DNA of 64,000 bases, from assembly GCA_023416735.1 (NCBI GenBank), contig JAEZGX010000002.1, positions 175,049 to 239,048 on the forward strand. Direction: 5' to 3'. A program made the translations under genes and the position numbers. Source of the stretch: Verrucomicrobiota bacterium (lineage in GTDB: Bacteria; Verrucomicrobiota; Verrucomicrobiia; Opitutales; Opitutaceae). The notes beneath the pieces were generated by a model that was not told where the DNA came from, ran no database searches, and worked only from the letters and a program-made list of their open reading frames with translations. Shown here one piece after another: positions 44,141 through 53,800 of the stretch (positions within the stretch are counted from its first letter, which is position 1; every line of letters begins with the position of its first letter).

Positions 44141-44701
44141 TTAGATGCCGGGCGACGGAGCGGTTTCGGGCATCGAAGCGGACGGGTTGCCGCTCGCGGC
44201 CCAGTCCGATGTATCGGTGTCTCCAGAATCGTAATTGTAGGTGCGCGCGTGATCGCGGCGCCCGGACGCTTTGAGGATGTTTCCCAACAGAAGGCCGGCG
44301 ACGAAGAGGCCGCCGAAGAAAACGGCGGGATGGCGACGGGCGATATCCTCGGCATCGTGGCGGAGGTCGTTGAAGTCACGATTGCGCACGTAATCCGCGA
44401 CGCCGTGGAGCCGGTCGGCGGCGCGATGAGTGAACCAGGCGATGTTGGGGTCCTGTTCTTCGAATGCTTTGGCGGACTCGTGCATCGCGGAGCTGTAGCC
44501 CTCGATGCGTTCGGCGGCCGTGGATTTTTTCTCGGCCGCGAGGCGTTGGGCTTCGTCGCGCGCGCGTGCGGCGGTTTGAGCGGCAGTGGTCTTGATTTGA
44601 CCGGCGGCATCGCGGGCTGTCGCGGTAAGGCTGGCTTTGGTGCTGCTGGAAGATGCGCTTTCGGCCGGGGTCTGGGTCGGGGATAGATTCGTAGGGTTCA
44701 T
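44141..44701 (-). CDS. Unknown membrane-associated protein, first gene of the envelope operon
   Basis: A 186-residue protein. Ala/Lys/Thr-rich helical region ~20-75 (AAGQIKTTAAQTAARARDEA) resembles apolipophorin/YtxH/CsbD-like stress proteins. Then comes HRAADRLHGVADYVRNRDFN, one membrane segment (AVFFGGLFVAGLLLGNIL) and a polar tail. ATG 44701 is chosen over upstream frame extensions that look unlike protein. It leads the operon with the holin-like, DUF3618-like and YihY genes, and the likely promoter lies in the 307-nt gap to surE. Confidence 0.8.
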   Translation of the reverse strand: MNPTNLSPTQTPAESASSSSTKASLTATARDAAGQIKTTAAQTAARARDEAQRLAAEKKSTAAERIEGYSSAMHESAKAFEEQDPNIAWFTHRAADRLHGVADYVRNRDFNDLRHDAEDIARRHPAVFFGGLFVAGLLLGNILKASGRRDHARTYNYDSGDTDTSDWAASGNPSASMPETAPSPGI

Positions 44702-45008
44702 GGTGTGATTTTCGTTGGAAGAACGCCGGACCGGGATTCCTGAATCAGGGGAGCAGCGCGCGTGCCCCGACGATGGCATTTGGCCCGATGCAGCTTAAGC
44801 GCTTCGTGGCGAAGCGGAAAAAAATGCCGGCCGACGCGGCGTCGTGGAAAAAGCATTACACAGGCGTTGCAATGTGCGGCCAGGCGCGAGGACGAGGGCG
44901 CAAAGTGCAAGGCTTGGCAGATGAGACGAGAGCCGGAAAGTGCGGCCCGAACAGGCGGGGCCATTTGAAAATTGGCGCGCGCGGGCTAGCGGTGCGGCGG
45001 AGGACACG
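44702..45008. other. Divergent intergenic region
   Basis: It separates the minus-strand envelope operon from surE. I see no gene, RNA or strong inverted repeat. It must hold promoters for both directions, but no clear -35/-10 pair could be assigned. Confidence 0.5.
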
Positions 45009-45761
45009 ATGCGTATTTTAATCTCGAACGACGATGGTGTTTACAGTCCCGGCCTGATGGCGCTCGCGGAAGTGGCGTCGAAGTTCGGCGAAGTTCGAAT
45101 CGTGGCGCCCGACGTGGAGCAATCGTCGGCGAGCCACTCGATCACGGCGACGCGGCCAGTCATGTATCGGCCGACGCCCTTGCCGAAGTTCGAGGCGTAT
45201 CGGGTAAATGGCACGCCGGCGGATTGCGTGATGCTTGGGGTGAATCAGTGGAAGGACGTGGATTTGGTCCTTTCGGGGATCAATCTCGGGACAAATCTGG
45301 GGAATGCGATCTGGCACTCGGGAACGCTGGCGGCGGCGAAGCAGGGGGCGTTGCTGGGGCTGCGCGCGGTGGCGTTTAGCACGCCGTCGACGGACACGGA
45401 GCCGGATTTCGAGAGGATCGTGCCGTGGGCGGAGCAGGCGCTGCGCCTGGTGTTGAACGAAACGGATTTTCCCCTGGTGAACGTGAACCTGCCGGAGGAC
45501 GCGTGCGGGCTCGCATGGACGCGGCAGTCGATGCGGCACTATGACGGGCGCGTGGTGCCGGCAAAAGATCCAATGGGGCGGGATGTGTATTGGTTTTCCG
45601 TTACACCGATCGAGCAGGTGGAAGAAGGGACGGACCGGTGGGCGATGGAGCGCGGGCTCGTATCCATGACGCCGTTACGACTGGATCTGACCGACGAGAA
45701 GCGGCTGGCGGAGGCGCTGGAGAGACGTGCGCGGAGTGAAGCGGCGGGGGCGCAGCGTTGA
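45009..45761 (+). CDS. surE: 5'/3'-nucleotidase SurE
   Basis: A 250-residue acid phosphatase that dephosphorylates nucleoside monophosphates. The metal-site motif ILISNDDGVYSPGL (Asp8, Asp9) opens the protein. APDVEQSSASHSIT supplies the Ser ligand, VNGTPADCVMLG and LVLSGINLGTNLGNAIWHSGTLAAA are hallmark segments with the Asn ligand, and the C-terminal dimer arm is present. ATG 45009 fits the family start exactly. It is single and convergent with apbE. Confidence 0.96.
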   Translation: MRILISNDDGVYSPGLMALAEVASKFGEVRIVAPDVEQSSASHSITATRPVMYRPTPLPKFEAYRVNGTPADCVMLGVNQWKDVDLVLSGINLGTNLGNAIWHSGTLAAAKQGALLGLRAVAFSTPSTDTEPDFERIVPWAEQALRLVLNETDFPLVNVNLPEDACGLAWTRQSMRHYDGRVVPAKDPMGRDVYWFSVTPIEQVEEGTDRWAMERGLVSMTPLRLDLTDEKRLAEALERRARSEAAGAQR

Positions 45762-45834
45762 AGCGTCAGGGAAGGTTGTGGGAGGCGAGTGACAGGAATC
45801 GGACCGCGGAAAGGAGATTGGGAAAGACGGAAGG

Positions 45835-45855
45835 TTGTAATACAATGTATTACAA
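45835..45855. promoter_or_regulatory. AT-rich perfect palindrome between surE and apbE
   Basis: Arms TTGTAATACA and TGTATTACAA are separated by one A. The core TACA-n-TGTA resembles BlaI/MecI/CopY-type operators. It overlaps the apbE stop codon (45850-45852), and both flanking genes end here, which is an odd place for an operator. There is no T-run. Confidence 0.35.
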
Positions 45856-46692
45856 GGGATCGATGGGGAGGAGGGAGGAAAAAGGGCCGAAGGCGGTGAG
45901 TTGGTGAGTGGTGGCAAGGGCGGCGCCGATCTCGGGTTGGGCGCGGCAGAAGGCGGAGATTTCTTCGTCGGACATGATGAAGAAGGCGGTGGAGAGGGCG
46001 TCGGAGAGCGCCGCGGTGGGGGCGAGCGCCCAGACGCGGGTGGTGCGAGCGGCGATGGCGCGGCGGGCGGGATCGATGAGGTGAGAGCCTTTGACGGCGA
46101 TGCCAGAGCCGCTGAGGGAAGTGTTGGCGAGGTTGAGCGTGCGATAGGTATCACCTTCGCCAATACCGACGATCCAGCCCGGTTCGTTAGGCGGCGGGTC
46201 GAGAAGCAGGGCGGTGCTGCCGCCGCTTTGGAGGCAGGCGGAGGAAATTTCCCAGTCGCGGAGGGTAGCGGCGAGACGATCGAGGCCGTAGCCCTTGCCG
46301 ATCGCACCGAGGTCGAGGTGGAGACGCGCGGCGTGAGAAGTCAGTGTGTGCGAAGACGGGTCGAGAGTGAAAGGCGGGGTGCCAGGGGAGTCGCGTTCGG
46401 AGGCGTAGGCAGGATCGAAGGCGTTTTGGGTGGCGACGCAGACCTCGGCGGCGACGAGGAGACATTCGAGCGTCGAGTCGGCGATCCTGATGGTTTCGCC
46501 GCGGGCGAGACGGTTGGCGCGGGCGATGTCGCTGGATTCGACGAAGCGAGAGAGTTCGGATTCGAGGCGATCGAGTTCTCGCCAGCAGGCTCCGGCGGCC
46601 TGGCGAGCGTAGTCGGTGGGATGTTGAGGCGCGGCGAGAGTGATGGAGAAATCGGTCGCCATCGCTTCGTGGTGGAACTCGGGCCAGGGCAT
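45850..46692 (-). CDS. apbE: FAD:protein FMN transferase (ApbE family)
   Basis: A 280-residue ApbE-type protein, which links FMN to Thr of target flavoproteins using FAD. HHEAMATDFSITLAA is the N-terminal strand. AFDPAYASERD, LHLDLGAIGKGYGLDRLA and ACLQSGGSTALLL follow the family order. SGSGIAVKGSHLIDPARR corresponds to the SG..xxxxHIxDPxTG region. ALSDALSTAFFIM carries the conserved DxxxTA-like metal site (here DALSTA). No signal peptide is obvious from ATG 46692. A target Rnf/Nqr-type flavoprotein is not in the window. Confidence 0.9.
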   Translation of the reverse strand: MPWPEFHHEAMATDFSITLAAPQHPTDYARQAAGACWRELDRLESELSRFVESSDIARANRLARGETIRIADSTLECLLVAAEVCVATQNAFDPAYASERDSPGTPPFTLDPSSHTLTSHAARLHLDLGAIGKGYGLDRLAATLRDWEISSACLQSGGSTALLLDPPPNEPGWIVGIGEGDTYRTLNLANTSLSGSGIAVKGSHLIDPARRAIAARTTRVWALAPTAALSDALSTAFFIMSDEEISAFCRAQPEIGAALATTHQLTAFGPFSSLLPIDPL

Positions 46693-46858
46693 GCGGGGGA
46701 GAATGGCGGCGAGGCGAAAGGCAGAGAAGCGCGAAGACGCGAAGATCGGCAAGGATCGCGAAGAGACTTTCGCTCTTTGCGGGAAGAGATTCGGTATCCC
46801 GACGCGGCCCGAATAGCGGTGCCCGCACGGGGCGGTGGGGGCACCGCGGCTCCCTGGT

Positions 46859-47509
46859 TTAGCGGAGGGCGGCTTCGAGGTCGCGGCGCATGGCGCGCAT
46901 GGAATCGAGGGTGCGCTTGAGCTGCTCTTTTTCCTCGGGCGTCTGAGCTTGGTCGATGGCCTCGAGGAGATCGCGTTCGTCTTCCATCATGGCGACACGT
47001 TCGCGGGCGATGTTGGCGCGGTCCTCGCTGGATTGTCCGCCGAAGATGGCGAACCACTTCGAGGCCTTGGGGCCGTTAAGGGTTTCGTCGAGGGCGGTCG
47101 GCTTTGTATTCTGTTTTTCGCGACGGATCTCGCGGTTTTGTTTTGCGACCTCGCGATCGAGTTCCGTGATGCGATCTTTGCGGACCTGAATTTCCGGGAG
47201 GACGGTGGTGTCTTCTTCCGCTTTTCCTTTCTTGGACGCGGCGGATGATTTTTCCGGGGCGGTTTGGGCGGCCTCCTTGGCGGGCGGGTTTTGCGCGATG
47301 GACGCGGCGACGGATTCGGTTGGGGCAGCGGGCGCGGCGGTGGACGTGGTGGGGGCGGTGCGCGCGGCGCGTTTTTTCAGGGCGTGGTCGCGAAGACGGG
47401 CGAGGATTTCTTCGTCGGTCGCCTGTTTCTTCGCTTCTTTTTCAGCGGCGTGAGCGGTGGACGCTGCGATGACGAGGGAGAGGAGGAGGGCGAGAAAGCG
47501 GAAGGTCAT
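46859..47509 (-). CDS. Unknown secreted coiled-coil protein
   Basis: A 216-residue protein. A signal peptide (RFLALLLSLVIAASTAHA) precedes a low-complexity Ala/Pro/Thr region (~45-90). Charged coiled coil follows: QVRKDRITELDREVAKQNRE, later RERVAMMEDERDLLEAIDQA and TPEEKEQLKRTLDSMRAMRR. I do not recognise the family. It is a stand-alone minus-strand gene between enolase and apbE. Confidence 0.8.
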   Translation of the reverse strand: MTFRFLALLLSLVIAASTAHAAEKEAKKQATDEEILARLRDHALKKRAARTAPTTSTAAPAAPTESVAASIAQNPPAKEAAQTAPEKSSAASKKGKAEEDTTVLPEIQVRKDRITELDREVAKQNREIRREKQNTKPTALDETLNGPKASKWFAIFGGQSSEDRANIARERVAMMEDERDLLEAIDQAQTPEEKEQLKRTLDSMRAMRRDLEAALR

Positions 47510-47589
47510 GAGCGTGCGCTTTTGGAGTTATACGTAAGGCAGGGGCGGGTTGAGTCGAGGGAGGAGTGTGGGGTGGAGTTTTTGGACAA

Positions 47590-47619
47590 AAGAAAAGGCC
47601 GGGCGTTCGGAGCCCGGCC
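47590..47619 (-). terminator. Intrinsic terminator of eno
   Basis: On the minus strand the stem GGCCGGGC/GCCCGGCC has a 7-nt loop and is followed by TTTTCTTTT. It lies 40 nt behind the enolase stop. Confidence 0.9.
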
Positions 47620-47658
47620 TCGAAGGAAGATAGGGCATAAAGCCCGTCCCGCAGTCTT

Positions 47659-48945
47659 TTACAGACCGCGCATTTTGCCGCCGTAAACAGCGCTGGCGCC
47701 GAGCTCTTCCTCGATGCGGAGGAGCTGGTTGTATTTGGCGACGCGATCGGTGCGGCAGAGGGAGCCGGTCTTGATCTGGCCGGCGTTGGTCGCAACGGCG
47801 ATGTCGGCGATCGTGACGTCCTCGGTTTCGCCGGAGCGGTGCGAGATGACGGCGGTGTAGTTGGCTTCCTTGGCCATCTCGACGGCGTCGAGGGTTTCGG
47901 TGAGCGAGCCGATTTGGTTCACTTTGACCAGGATCGAATTCGCGGTGCCGGTATCGATGCCCTTCTTGAGGAACTCGGTGTTGGTGACGAAGAGATCGTC
48001 GCCCACGAGTTGCACGCGATCGCCGATGGCGTCGGTGAGCTTCTTCCACGTGGCCCAATCGCCTTCAGCGCAGCCGTCTTCGATCGAGACGATCGGATAT
48101 TTCGAAGTGAGCGTCTTGTAGAACTCGACCATCTCGTCGCCGGTGAGGATTTGGCCGGAGGATTTCTTGAAGACGTAGTGCTTCTTTTCCTTCACGTAGA
48201 ATTCGGAGGAAGCGACGTCGAGGGCGAGGTGGACATTCTTGCCCAGCTTGTAGCCGGCGTTTTTCACGGCGAGGGCGATGGCGTCGAGCGCGGCCTCGGT
48301 GGATTCGAGCTTCGGAGCGAAGCCGCCTTCGTCACCGACGGCGGTGGCGAGGCCCTTGTCTTTGAGAACCTTCTTCAGCGAATGGAAGATTTCGCAGCCC
48401 ATGCGGAGACCTTCGGAGAAGGTTTTGGCGCCGGTGGGCATGACCATGAACTCTTGGAAGTCGATGGGAGCGTCGGAGTGCGCGCCGCCGTTCATGATGT
48501 TCATCATCGGAACGGGGAGGACCTTGGCGTTGGGCCCGCCGATGTATTTGTAGAGCGGAACGCCGATGGCGTTGGCGGCGGCTTTGGCGGTGGCGAGGGA
48601 GACGCCGAGGATGGCGTTGGCGCCGAGCTTCGACTTCGTCTTGGTGCCGTCGAGTTTGAACATGGCGCGGTCGATCCCGACCTGGTCGAGGGCGTCGAAG
48701 CCGATGAGCGCGGGAGCGATCTTGGACTTAACGTTGGCGACGGCCTTCTGCGTGCCCTTGCCGCCGTAGCGGAGTTTGTCGCCGTCGCGAAGCTCGATGG
48801 CCTCGTGTTCGCCCGTGGAGGCGCCCGAAGGCACCGCGGCACGGCCGAGGGCGCCGGAGGCGAGTTTGACGTCGACTTCGACCGTGGGATTACCGCGGGA
48901 GTCGATGATTTCACGGGCAGTGATGGCTGTGATCGTGGTGCTCAT
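47659..48945 (-). CDS. eno: Enolase
   Basis: A 428-residue glycolytic enzyme that interconverts 2-phosphoglycerate and phosphoenolpyruvate. All landmarks are present: AREIIDSRGNPTVEVDV at the start, PSGASTGEHEA (mobile loop Ser), GANAILGVSLA, MNGGAHSDAPIDFQEFMVMP, GDEGGFAP with the acid/base Glu, SIEDGCAEGDW and LVGDDLFVTN metal ligands, ILVKVNQIGSLTET with the catalytic Lys, and SHRSGETED. ATG 48945 matches the family start. A 310-nt upstream gap holds a large inverted repeat. Confidence 0.98.
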   Translation of the reverse strand: MSTTITAITAREIIDSRGNPTVEVDVKLASGALGRAAVPSGASTGEHEAIELRDGDKLRYGGKGTQKAVANVKSKIAPALIGFDALDQVGIDRAMFKLDGTKTKSKLGANAILGVSLATAKAAANAIGVPLYKYIGGPNAKVLPVPMMNIMNGGAHSDAPIDFQEFMVMPTGAKTFSEGLRMGCEIFHSLKKVLKDKGLATAVGDEGGFAPKLESTEAALDAIALAVKNAGYKLGKNVHLALDVASSEFYVKEKKHYVFKKSSGQILTGDEMVEFYKTLTSKYPIVSIEDGCAEGDWATWKKLTDAIGDRVQLVGDDLFVTNTEFLKKGIDTGTANSILVKVNQIGSLTETLDAVEMAKEANYTAVISHRSGETEDVTIADIAVATNAGQIKTGSLCRTDRVAKYNQLLRIEEELGASAVYGGKMRGL

Positions 48946-49061
48946 GGAAAAATGTAAACGCTCACGTGTGGCGGGATGGGCGCGGCGGAGCAAGTCTGGC
49001 GTTTACGAGGGGCAGGAAATGCGCGGCGAACGGCAGGGGGTGAGCGAAACGACGGAAGGAA

Positions 49062-49172
49062 AAGCTCCAAGGACCAAGATCCAAGCTCCAGAGAACCTCC
49101 AAGCTCCATAACTAAAATTGGAGGTTGGTGTTTGGTCCTTCTCTGGAGCTTGGATCTTGGTCCTTGGAGCTT
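49062..49172. repeat. 34-bp inverted repeat made of type-A heptads
   Basis: Arms 49062-49095 and 49139-49172 are perfect reverse complements, separated by 43 nt. Each arm reads as 7-nt units (AAGCTCC, AAGGACC, AAGATCC, AAGCTCC, then AGAGAA). The loop contains more partial units. It lies between the ankyrin gene and eno. Confidence 0.85.
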
Positions 49173-49185
49173 CCGCGCGGAGGAA

Positions 49186-49210
49186 TAAAAAGCCCGCTGG
49201 GAGAGCGGGC
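49186..49210 (-). terminator. Terminator of the ankyrin gene
   Basis: On the minus strand GCCCGCT/AGCGGGC with a 5-nt loop is followed by TTTTTATTCC, 46 nt behind the stop. Confidence 0.85.
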
Positions 49211-49255
49211 GGGGGAGGCGAAGCGGAGCCACTTGCTCACGCTGGTAGCCACGAC

Positions 49256-50296
49256 CTAGAACGGCGGGCGCGAGGCGCCGATGCGGATGAGGAATTTGCC
49301 GAGAGGGCCGGGCTGCTTGGGGCGGAATTGCGGCGGGATTTGGTCGATGTTGCCACTTTGGACGGCGAGCCGGCCGACGGTGATGCCCTCGTAATTGCGG
49401 ACGTTGAGATTTTGTTGGGTGAGGAGCGACATCGGGATTTGATCGAGATGGCCCTCGTAGGCGGCGGCGTGGAGAGGGGTGTCGCCGTTGTCGTTGCGGG
49501 TGAGCAGAAGCTCGGCGGTGAGATGTTCGTGAGGGATCTTCGAGAGCTGGCCGGATTCCGCGGCGGCGTGGATCGCGGTGAAACCGGTTTTGCTCGCGAT
49601 CACGAGGTGATTTGGGGTGAGCAGCGCGGGCGGAATTTGCTCGAGATGGCCGGAAATGGCGGCGGCGTGGAAGACGGTGTCGCCGGCGGAGGTCGTTTGC
49701 AGGAGCAGATCCGCGGTGAGTAGGGCGGGCGGAACTTGGTCGAGATGGCCGTTGAACGCGGCAACGTGGAGGACGGTTTCGCCGCCGAGGTTGCGTTGCA
49801 GAATATTGTCGGGAGTGAGGAAGAGCGAAGGGACGCGATCGAGGGCGCCGTTTTCGGCGGCTTCATGGAGGAGCGTGTTGCCGAGGTGGGTCTTGCGCGT
49901 GACGACGTCGGCGGTGAGGAGGTCGGCGGGGATTTGGTCGAGATGGCCGTGGGCCGCGGCGACGTGATAGACGGTGTAACCGGAATTGCTGGCGAGGTTG
50001 AGAAACGCGTCGGTGAGGAAGGCGGCGGGAAGTTTTGCAAGTTGTCCGCCTTCCGCGGCGAGGTGGAGCGGGGTGTAGCCGGAATCGTTGCGCAGCGTGA
50101 GCGCCTTTTCGGTGAGCGCGGAAGCAGGAACGAATTCCAAGCCGCCGTGGCGGGCGATGGCGTGCAGCGGGGTGGTGCCGGACGAATTGCGCTGGAGGAG
50201 CTGCTCCGAGCCGAGAACAGCAGGCGGAACGGAAGCGAGCGTTCCCAGCCGAGCGGCCTGATGCAGTTCGAAGGATTCCATGGGGGAAGCGGACAT
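49256..50296 (-). CDS. Ankyrin-repeat protein
   Basis: A 346-residue protein of nine to ten 33-residue ankyrin-type repeats. The consensus is TxLHxAAExGHLDQIPxxLL then TxxxLxxRNxxG, as in TPLHLAAEGGQLAKLP and TPLHAAAYEGHLDQIPMSLL. The normal helix-2 text (VVKLLLxxGAD) is replaced by LDQIPxxLLT. No signal peptide or membrane segment is seen, so it is probably a cytoplasmic protein-binding scaffold. ATG 50296 (MSASPMESFELHQAA) places the first repeat close to the N-terminus. The start is 108 nt from the divergent receiver gene. The partner is unknown. Confidence 0.85.
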   Translation of the reverse strand: MSASPMESFELHQAARLGTLASVPPAVLGSEQLLQRNSSGTTPLHAIARHGGLEFVPASALTEKALTLRNDSGYTPLHLAAEGGQLAKLPAAFLTDAFLNLASNSGYTVYHVAAAHGHLDQIPADLLTADVVTRKTHLGNTLLHEAAENGALDRVPSLFLTPDNILQRNLGGETVLHVAAFNGHLDQVPPALLTADLLLQTTSAGDTVFHAAAISGHLEQIPPALLTPNHLVIASKTGFTAIHAAAESGQLSKIPHEHLTAELLLTRNDNGDTPLHAAAYEGHLDQIPMSLLTQQNLNVRNYEGITVGRLAVQSGNIDQIPPQFRPKQPGPLGKFLIRIGASRPPF

Positions 50297-50404
50297 CACC
50301 CAAGTTTTATCGGCCGTTTCACGCAAACCAAAAGCCGGAGGTTGGCGAGAGATCGTATTTCGAATTTGCCAAGCTTCGGGTCGCCGCCACGATCCGCGCA
50401 CGAC

Positions 50405-50827
50405 ATGAAGCAAGCGGACGTGCCGAACGGATCAGTGAAACCGAAGGATGCGGTGTTGCTGATTGATGATGAGAAGCCGCTGCTCGAGGTGTTTGCGGCC
50501 GCGCTGGGGCCTTACTTCGAGACGACGCAGGCGACCTCGGCGCGCGAGGCGGAGTTCATTTTGCACAAGAAGGCGTTCAAGGTCGTGATCGCGGATCACC
50601 TGATGCCGGGCGGAAATGGGATGAACTTTTTGGTGCGGGCGCGGGAAGAGTATCCGCACATGCAGCGAATTTTGGTCACGGGCTACATGAAGCCGGAGAT
50701 GTTGATGCGCAGCGTGAATGAAGCGGCGCTGTTTCGGTATCTGCTGAAGCCGGTGGCGCTGCCGGAACTAATCAAAGTGGTGCAGGACGCGGCGAAGGCG
50801 CATGACGTGAGTGTGGCGGGGCGGTGA
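50405..50827 (+). CDS. Single-domain response regulator (receiver only)
   Basis: A 140-residue CheY-like protein. VLLIDDEKPLLEVFAAAL holds the acidic pair, Asp64 in VVIADHLMPGGNGMNFL is the phosphorylation site, ILVTGYMKPEML has the conserved Thr, and FRYLLKPVALPELIKVV has the Lys. There is no output domain. HD-GYP/RpfG-type regulators have similar receivers, but nothing follows here. It is divergent from the ankyrin gene and convergent with uvrA. No kinase is adjacent. Confidence 0.9.
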   Translation: MKQADVPNGSVKPKDAVLLIDDEKPLLEVFAAALGPYFETTQATSAREAEFILHKKAFKVVIADHLMPGGNGMNFLVRAREEYPHMQRILVTGYMKPEMLMRSVNEAALFRYLLKPVALPELIKVVQDAAKAHDVSVAGR

Positions 50828-50859
50828 GGAAACGTTCACGCCTTGCGCAGCCTGGCGAC

Positions 50860-53800
50860 TTAGCGACTGAGTTTGGTGCGGAGATAGGGGGCGGTGGGGC
50901 TGTTTTTGATTTTTAACAGACCGGGGAGTTCGCCTTGGTAGAGGAGTTCGCCGCCGTCGGGGCCGCCGACGGGACCGAGTTCGATGATGTAATCGGCTTC
51001 GGCGAGGAGATCGAGATGGTGCTCGATCACGACGACGGTGTGGCCCTGGTCGACGAGCGAATGGAGGACGCGGATGAGTTTTTCGCAGTCGCTGAGGTGA
51101 AGACCGATGGTGGGCTCTTCGAGCAGGTAGAGGTTACGCGGAAGTTCGCCGCGGGAGCGCTCGCGATAGGACGCGAGGCCGGCGGAGAGTTCGGTGACGA
51201 GTTTGAGGCGCTGGGCTTCGCCGCCGGACAACGTGGGGGAGGACTGGCCAAGGGTGAGATAACCGAGGCCGCAATCGCACATCAGTTTGCAGACCTGCGA
51301 GAGGTGCGAGTGGAAATCGAAGAAGTCGGCGGCTTCCTCGAAGGTGAGCTGAAGGACTTCGCCGATGGATTTTCCCTTCCATGTGACATCGGCGAGTTCC
51401 GGGCTGTAGCGAAGACCGCGGCAGTCGTCGCAGGGAAGATAGGTGTCGGGCATGAACGCCATCTCGAGCTTCACGCGTCCGGCGCCTTCGCACGTCGGGC
51501 AGCGGCCGCCGGCGGTATTGAAGGAGAAGCGCGAGGCCGTGTATCCACGAATCTTGGACTCGGGAAGCGAGGCGAAGAACTGGCGGATTTGGTCGAAGAT
51601 GCCGAGGTAAGTGGCGGGGGTGGAGCGAGGCGTTTTGCCGATGGGGGATTGGTCGACTTCGACGACGCGTTTGAAGCCTTGGGCGCCGCGGAGGGATTCA
51701 AACGGGATTTCAGATTTGAGATTTGAAATTTGAGAAACGGAGACGGCGTCGGCGGAGAAGCCGGTGGATTTGACGAAGTCGCGGCCGGTGAGGGTGGATT
51801 TCTTCTCCTTGATGGCGTGGGCGACGGCGGGGTGGAGGAGGTCGCGGAAAAGCGTGGATTTGCCGGCGCCGCTCGGGCCGGCGACCATGATGAGGCGGCC
51901 GAGGGGGAGGCGGAGGTCGAAGTTCTTGAGGTTGCGGAAGGCGGCGCCGCGGAGTTCCAGCCAGTCGCGGTGGAAAGGATCGGGGCCGGTGGGTTTCTTC
52001 TTTTTGAGGAGTTTCGCGACGGGTTTGGTGCGCGTGAGCTTGTTGGATTTGACGGAGCGGTATTCGCCGCGGAGCGGATGCGGGATGCCTTTGGCGAGGA
52101 AGAGGCCGGTGAGGGATTTGTCGCTGGCTTTGATTTCGGCGGGCGTCCCGTGAGCGAGGAGTTCGCCGCCGTGAATGCCGGCGGCGGGGCCGAGATCGAT
52201 GATGCGATCGGCGCGCTCCATGAGCTCGTCGTCGTGTTCGACGACCAGGAGGGTGTTTCCTTTTTCGCGGAGGGACTGGAGCGTTTCGATGAGGCGATCG
52301 TTGTCGCGCGCGTGGAGACCGATGGACGGTTCGTCGAGGACGTAGAGGACGCCGGAGAGATTGGAGCCGAGTTGGGCGGCGAGACGGATGCGCTGGGCTT
52401 CGCCGCCGGAGAGCGTTTCGGTCGGGCGGTCGAGCGAGAGGTAGCCGAGGCCGACGTGATCGAGGAAGCGGAGGCGCTCTTCGATTTGCGGGAGGATGTC
52501 CTGAACGATGAGTTTTCCGCGCGTATCGAGAATCAGGTTACGCAGGTAGTCGAGGAGTTGGGAAGGCGTGGAGGTGAGGAGTTGAGGGAGGGACAGCGCC
52601 GGGGATTTCGAATTTGTGATTTGAGATTTAAGATTCGCGGAGCGAGCGGGGCGGAAGTGGAGTTTGACGGCGCGGGAGATGCGGTTGAGGCGGGCGCCGT
52701 GGCATTCGGGGCAGGGTGTGCCTTCGTCGGAGACATCGTCGCTGGATTCGACGCCGAATTCGCGGAGGCGGGCGGCGGGATCGTTTTCGTCTTCGTCGTC
52801 GGACTCGAGCATCCAAGGGAAGACGCGGCCGTGTCCGCGGCAGGTGGGGCACCAGCCGCGTGGGGAGTTGAAGGAGAAATCCTTGGGGTCGAGTTCGGGG
52901 AAGGACTCGCCGGTGTCGATGTCGGTGCGCGTGGTGGAGAACCAGGAGAGGATTTCGTTTTGCGGGGTGAGGAGGAAGCAGGAGCCTTTGCCGAGTTTGA
53001 GGGCGGTTTCGAGAGCGGCGGAGCGGTTGGGGAGTGGGGCGTTGGGCGAGGGCGCGAGGTCGGCGACGACGACTTCGATGTCGTGCTCCTTGTAGCGATC
53101 GAGTTTTTGGAACGCGTCGACGGGCGTGAGTTGGCCGTCGGCGCGCATGAGTTTGTAGCCCTGTTTGCCGATCCACGTGGCGATCGGTTGATGGTGGCCT
53201 TTGCGTCCACGGATCAAAGGAGCGCAGAGATAAAGATGTTTGGCTCGGCGGGCTTTGGGGGTTTCGAGAACGCGCGCGAGCAGGGATTTGAGCTGGCCGA
53301 CGGAGAGCGGCTCGACGGGTTTGTCGGTGTCGGGGTGATGTTGAAGGCCGAGGCGCGCGTAGAGGAGCCGGAGGTATTGGGCGACCTCGGTGATGGTCGC
53401 GACGGTGGATTTGCGGGAGCCGCGGGTGACACGTTGTTCGATCGCGACGGTCGGCGGGATGCCGGTGAGGAGGTCGATGGCGGGACGCGGGAGTTGTTCG
53501 ACGAACTGGCGCGCGTAGGGCGACATTGACTCCATGAAACGGCGCTGGCCCTCGGCGAAGACGATGTCGAAGGCGAGGGTGGATTTGCCGGAGCCCGAGA
53601 CGCCGGTGACGACGGAGAGCTCGCGGTGGGCGATGGAGAGGGAGAGGTTTTTTAGATTGTTCTCGCGCGCGCCTTCGATGCGGAGCTCGGACGGACCGAT
53701 GGGTTCTGGGTTTTGGGTTTTGAGTTTTGGGTTGTCGGATTCGTAGGCCGCGGGTGATTCGGCGGCGAGTAACTCGGAACGCTCCGCGAGCGCGGCTCGT

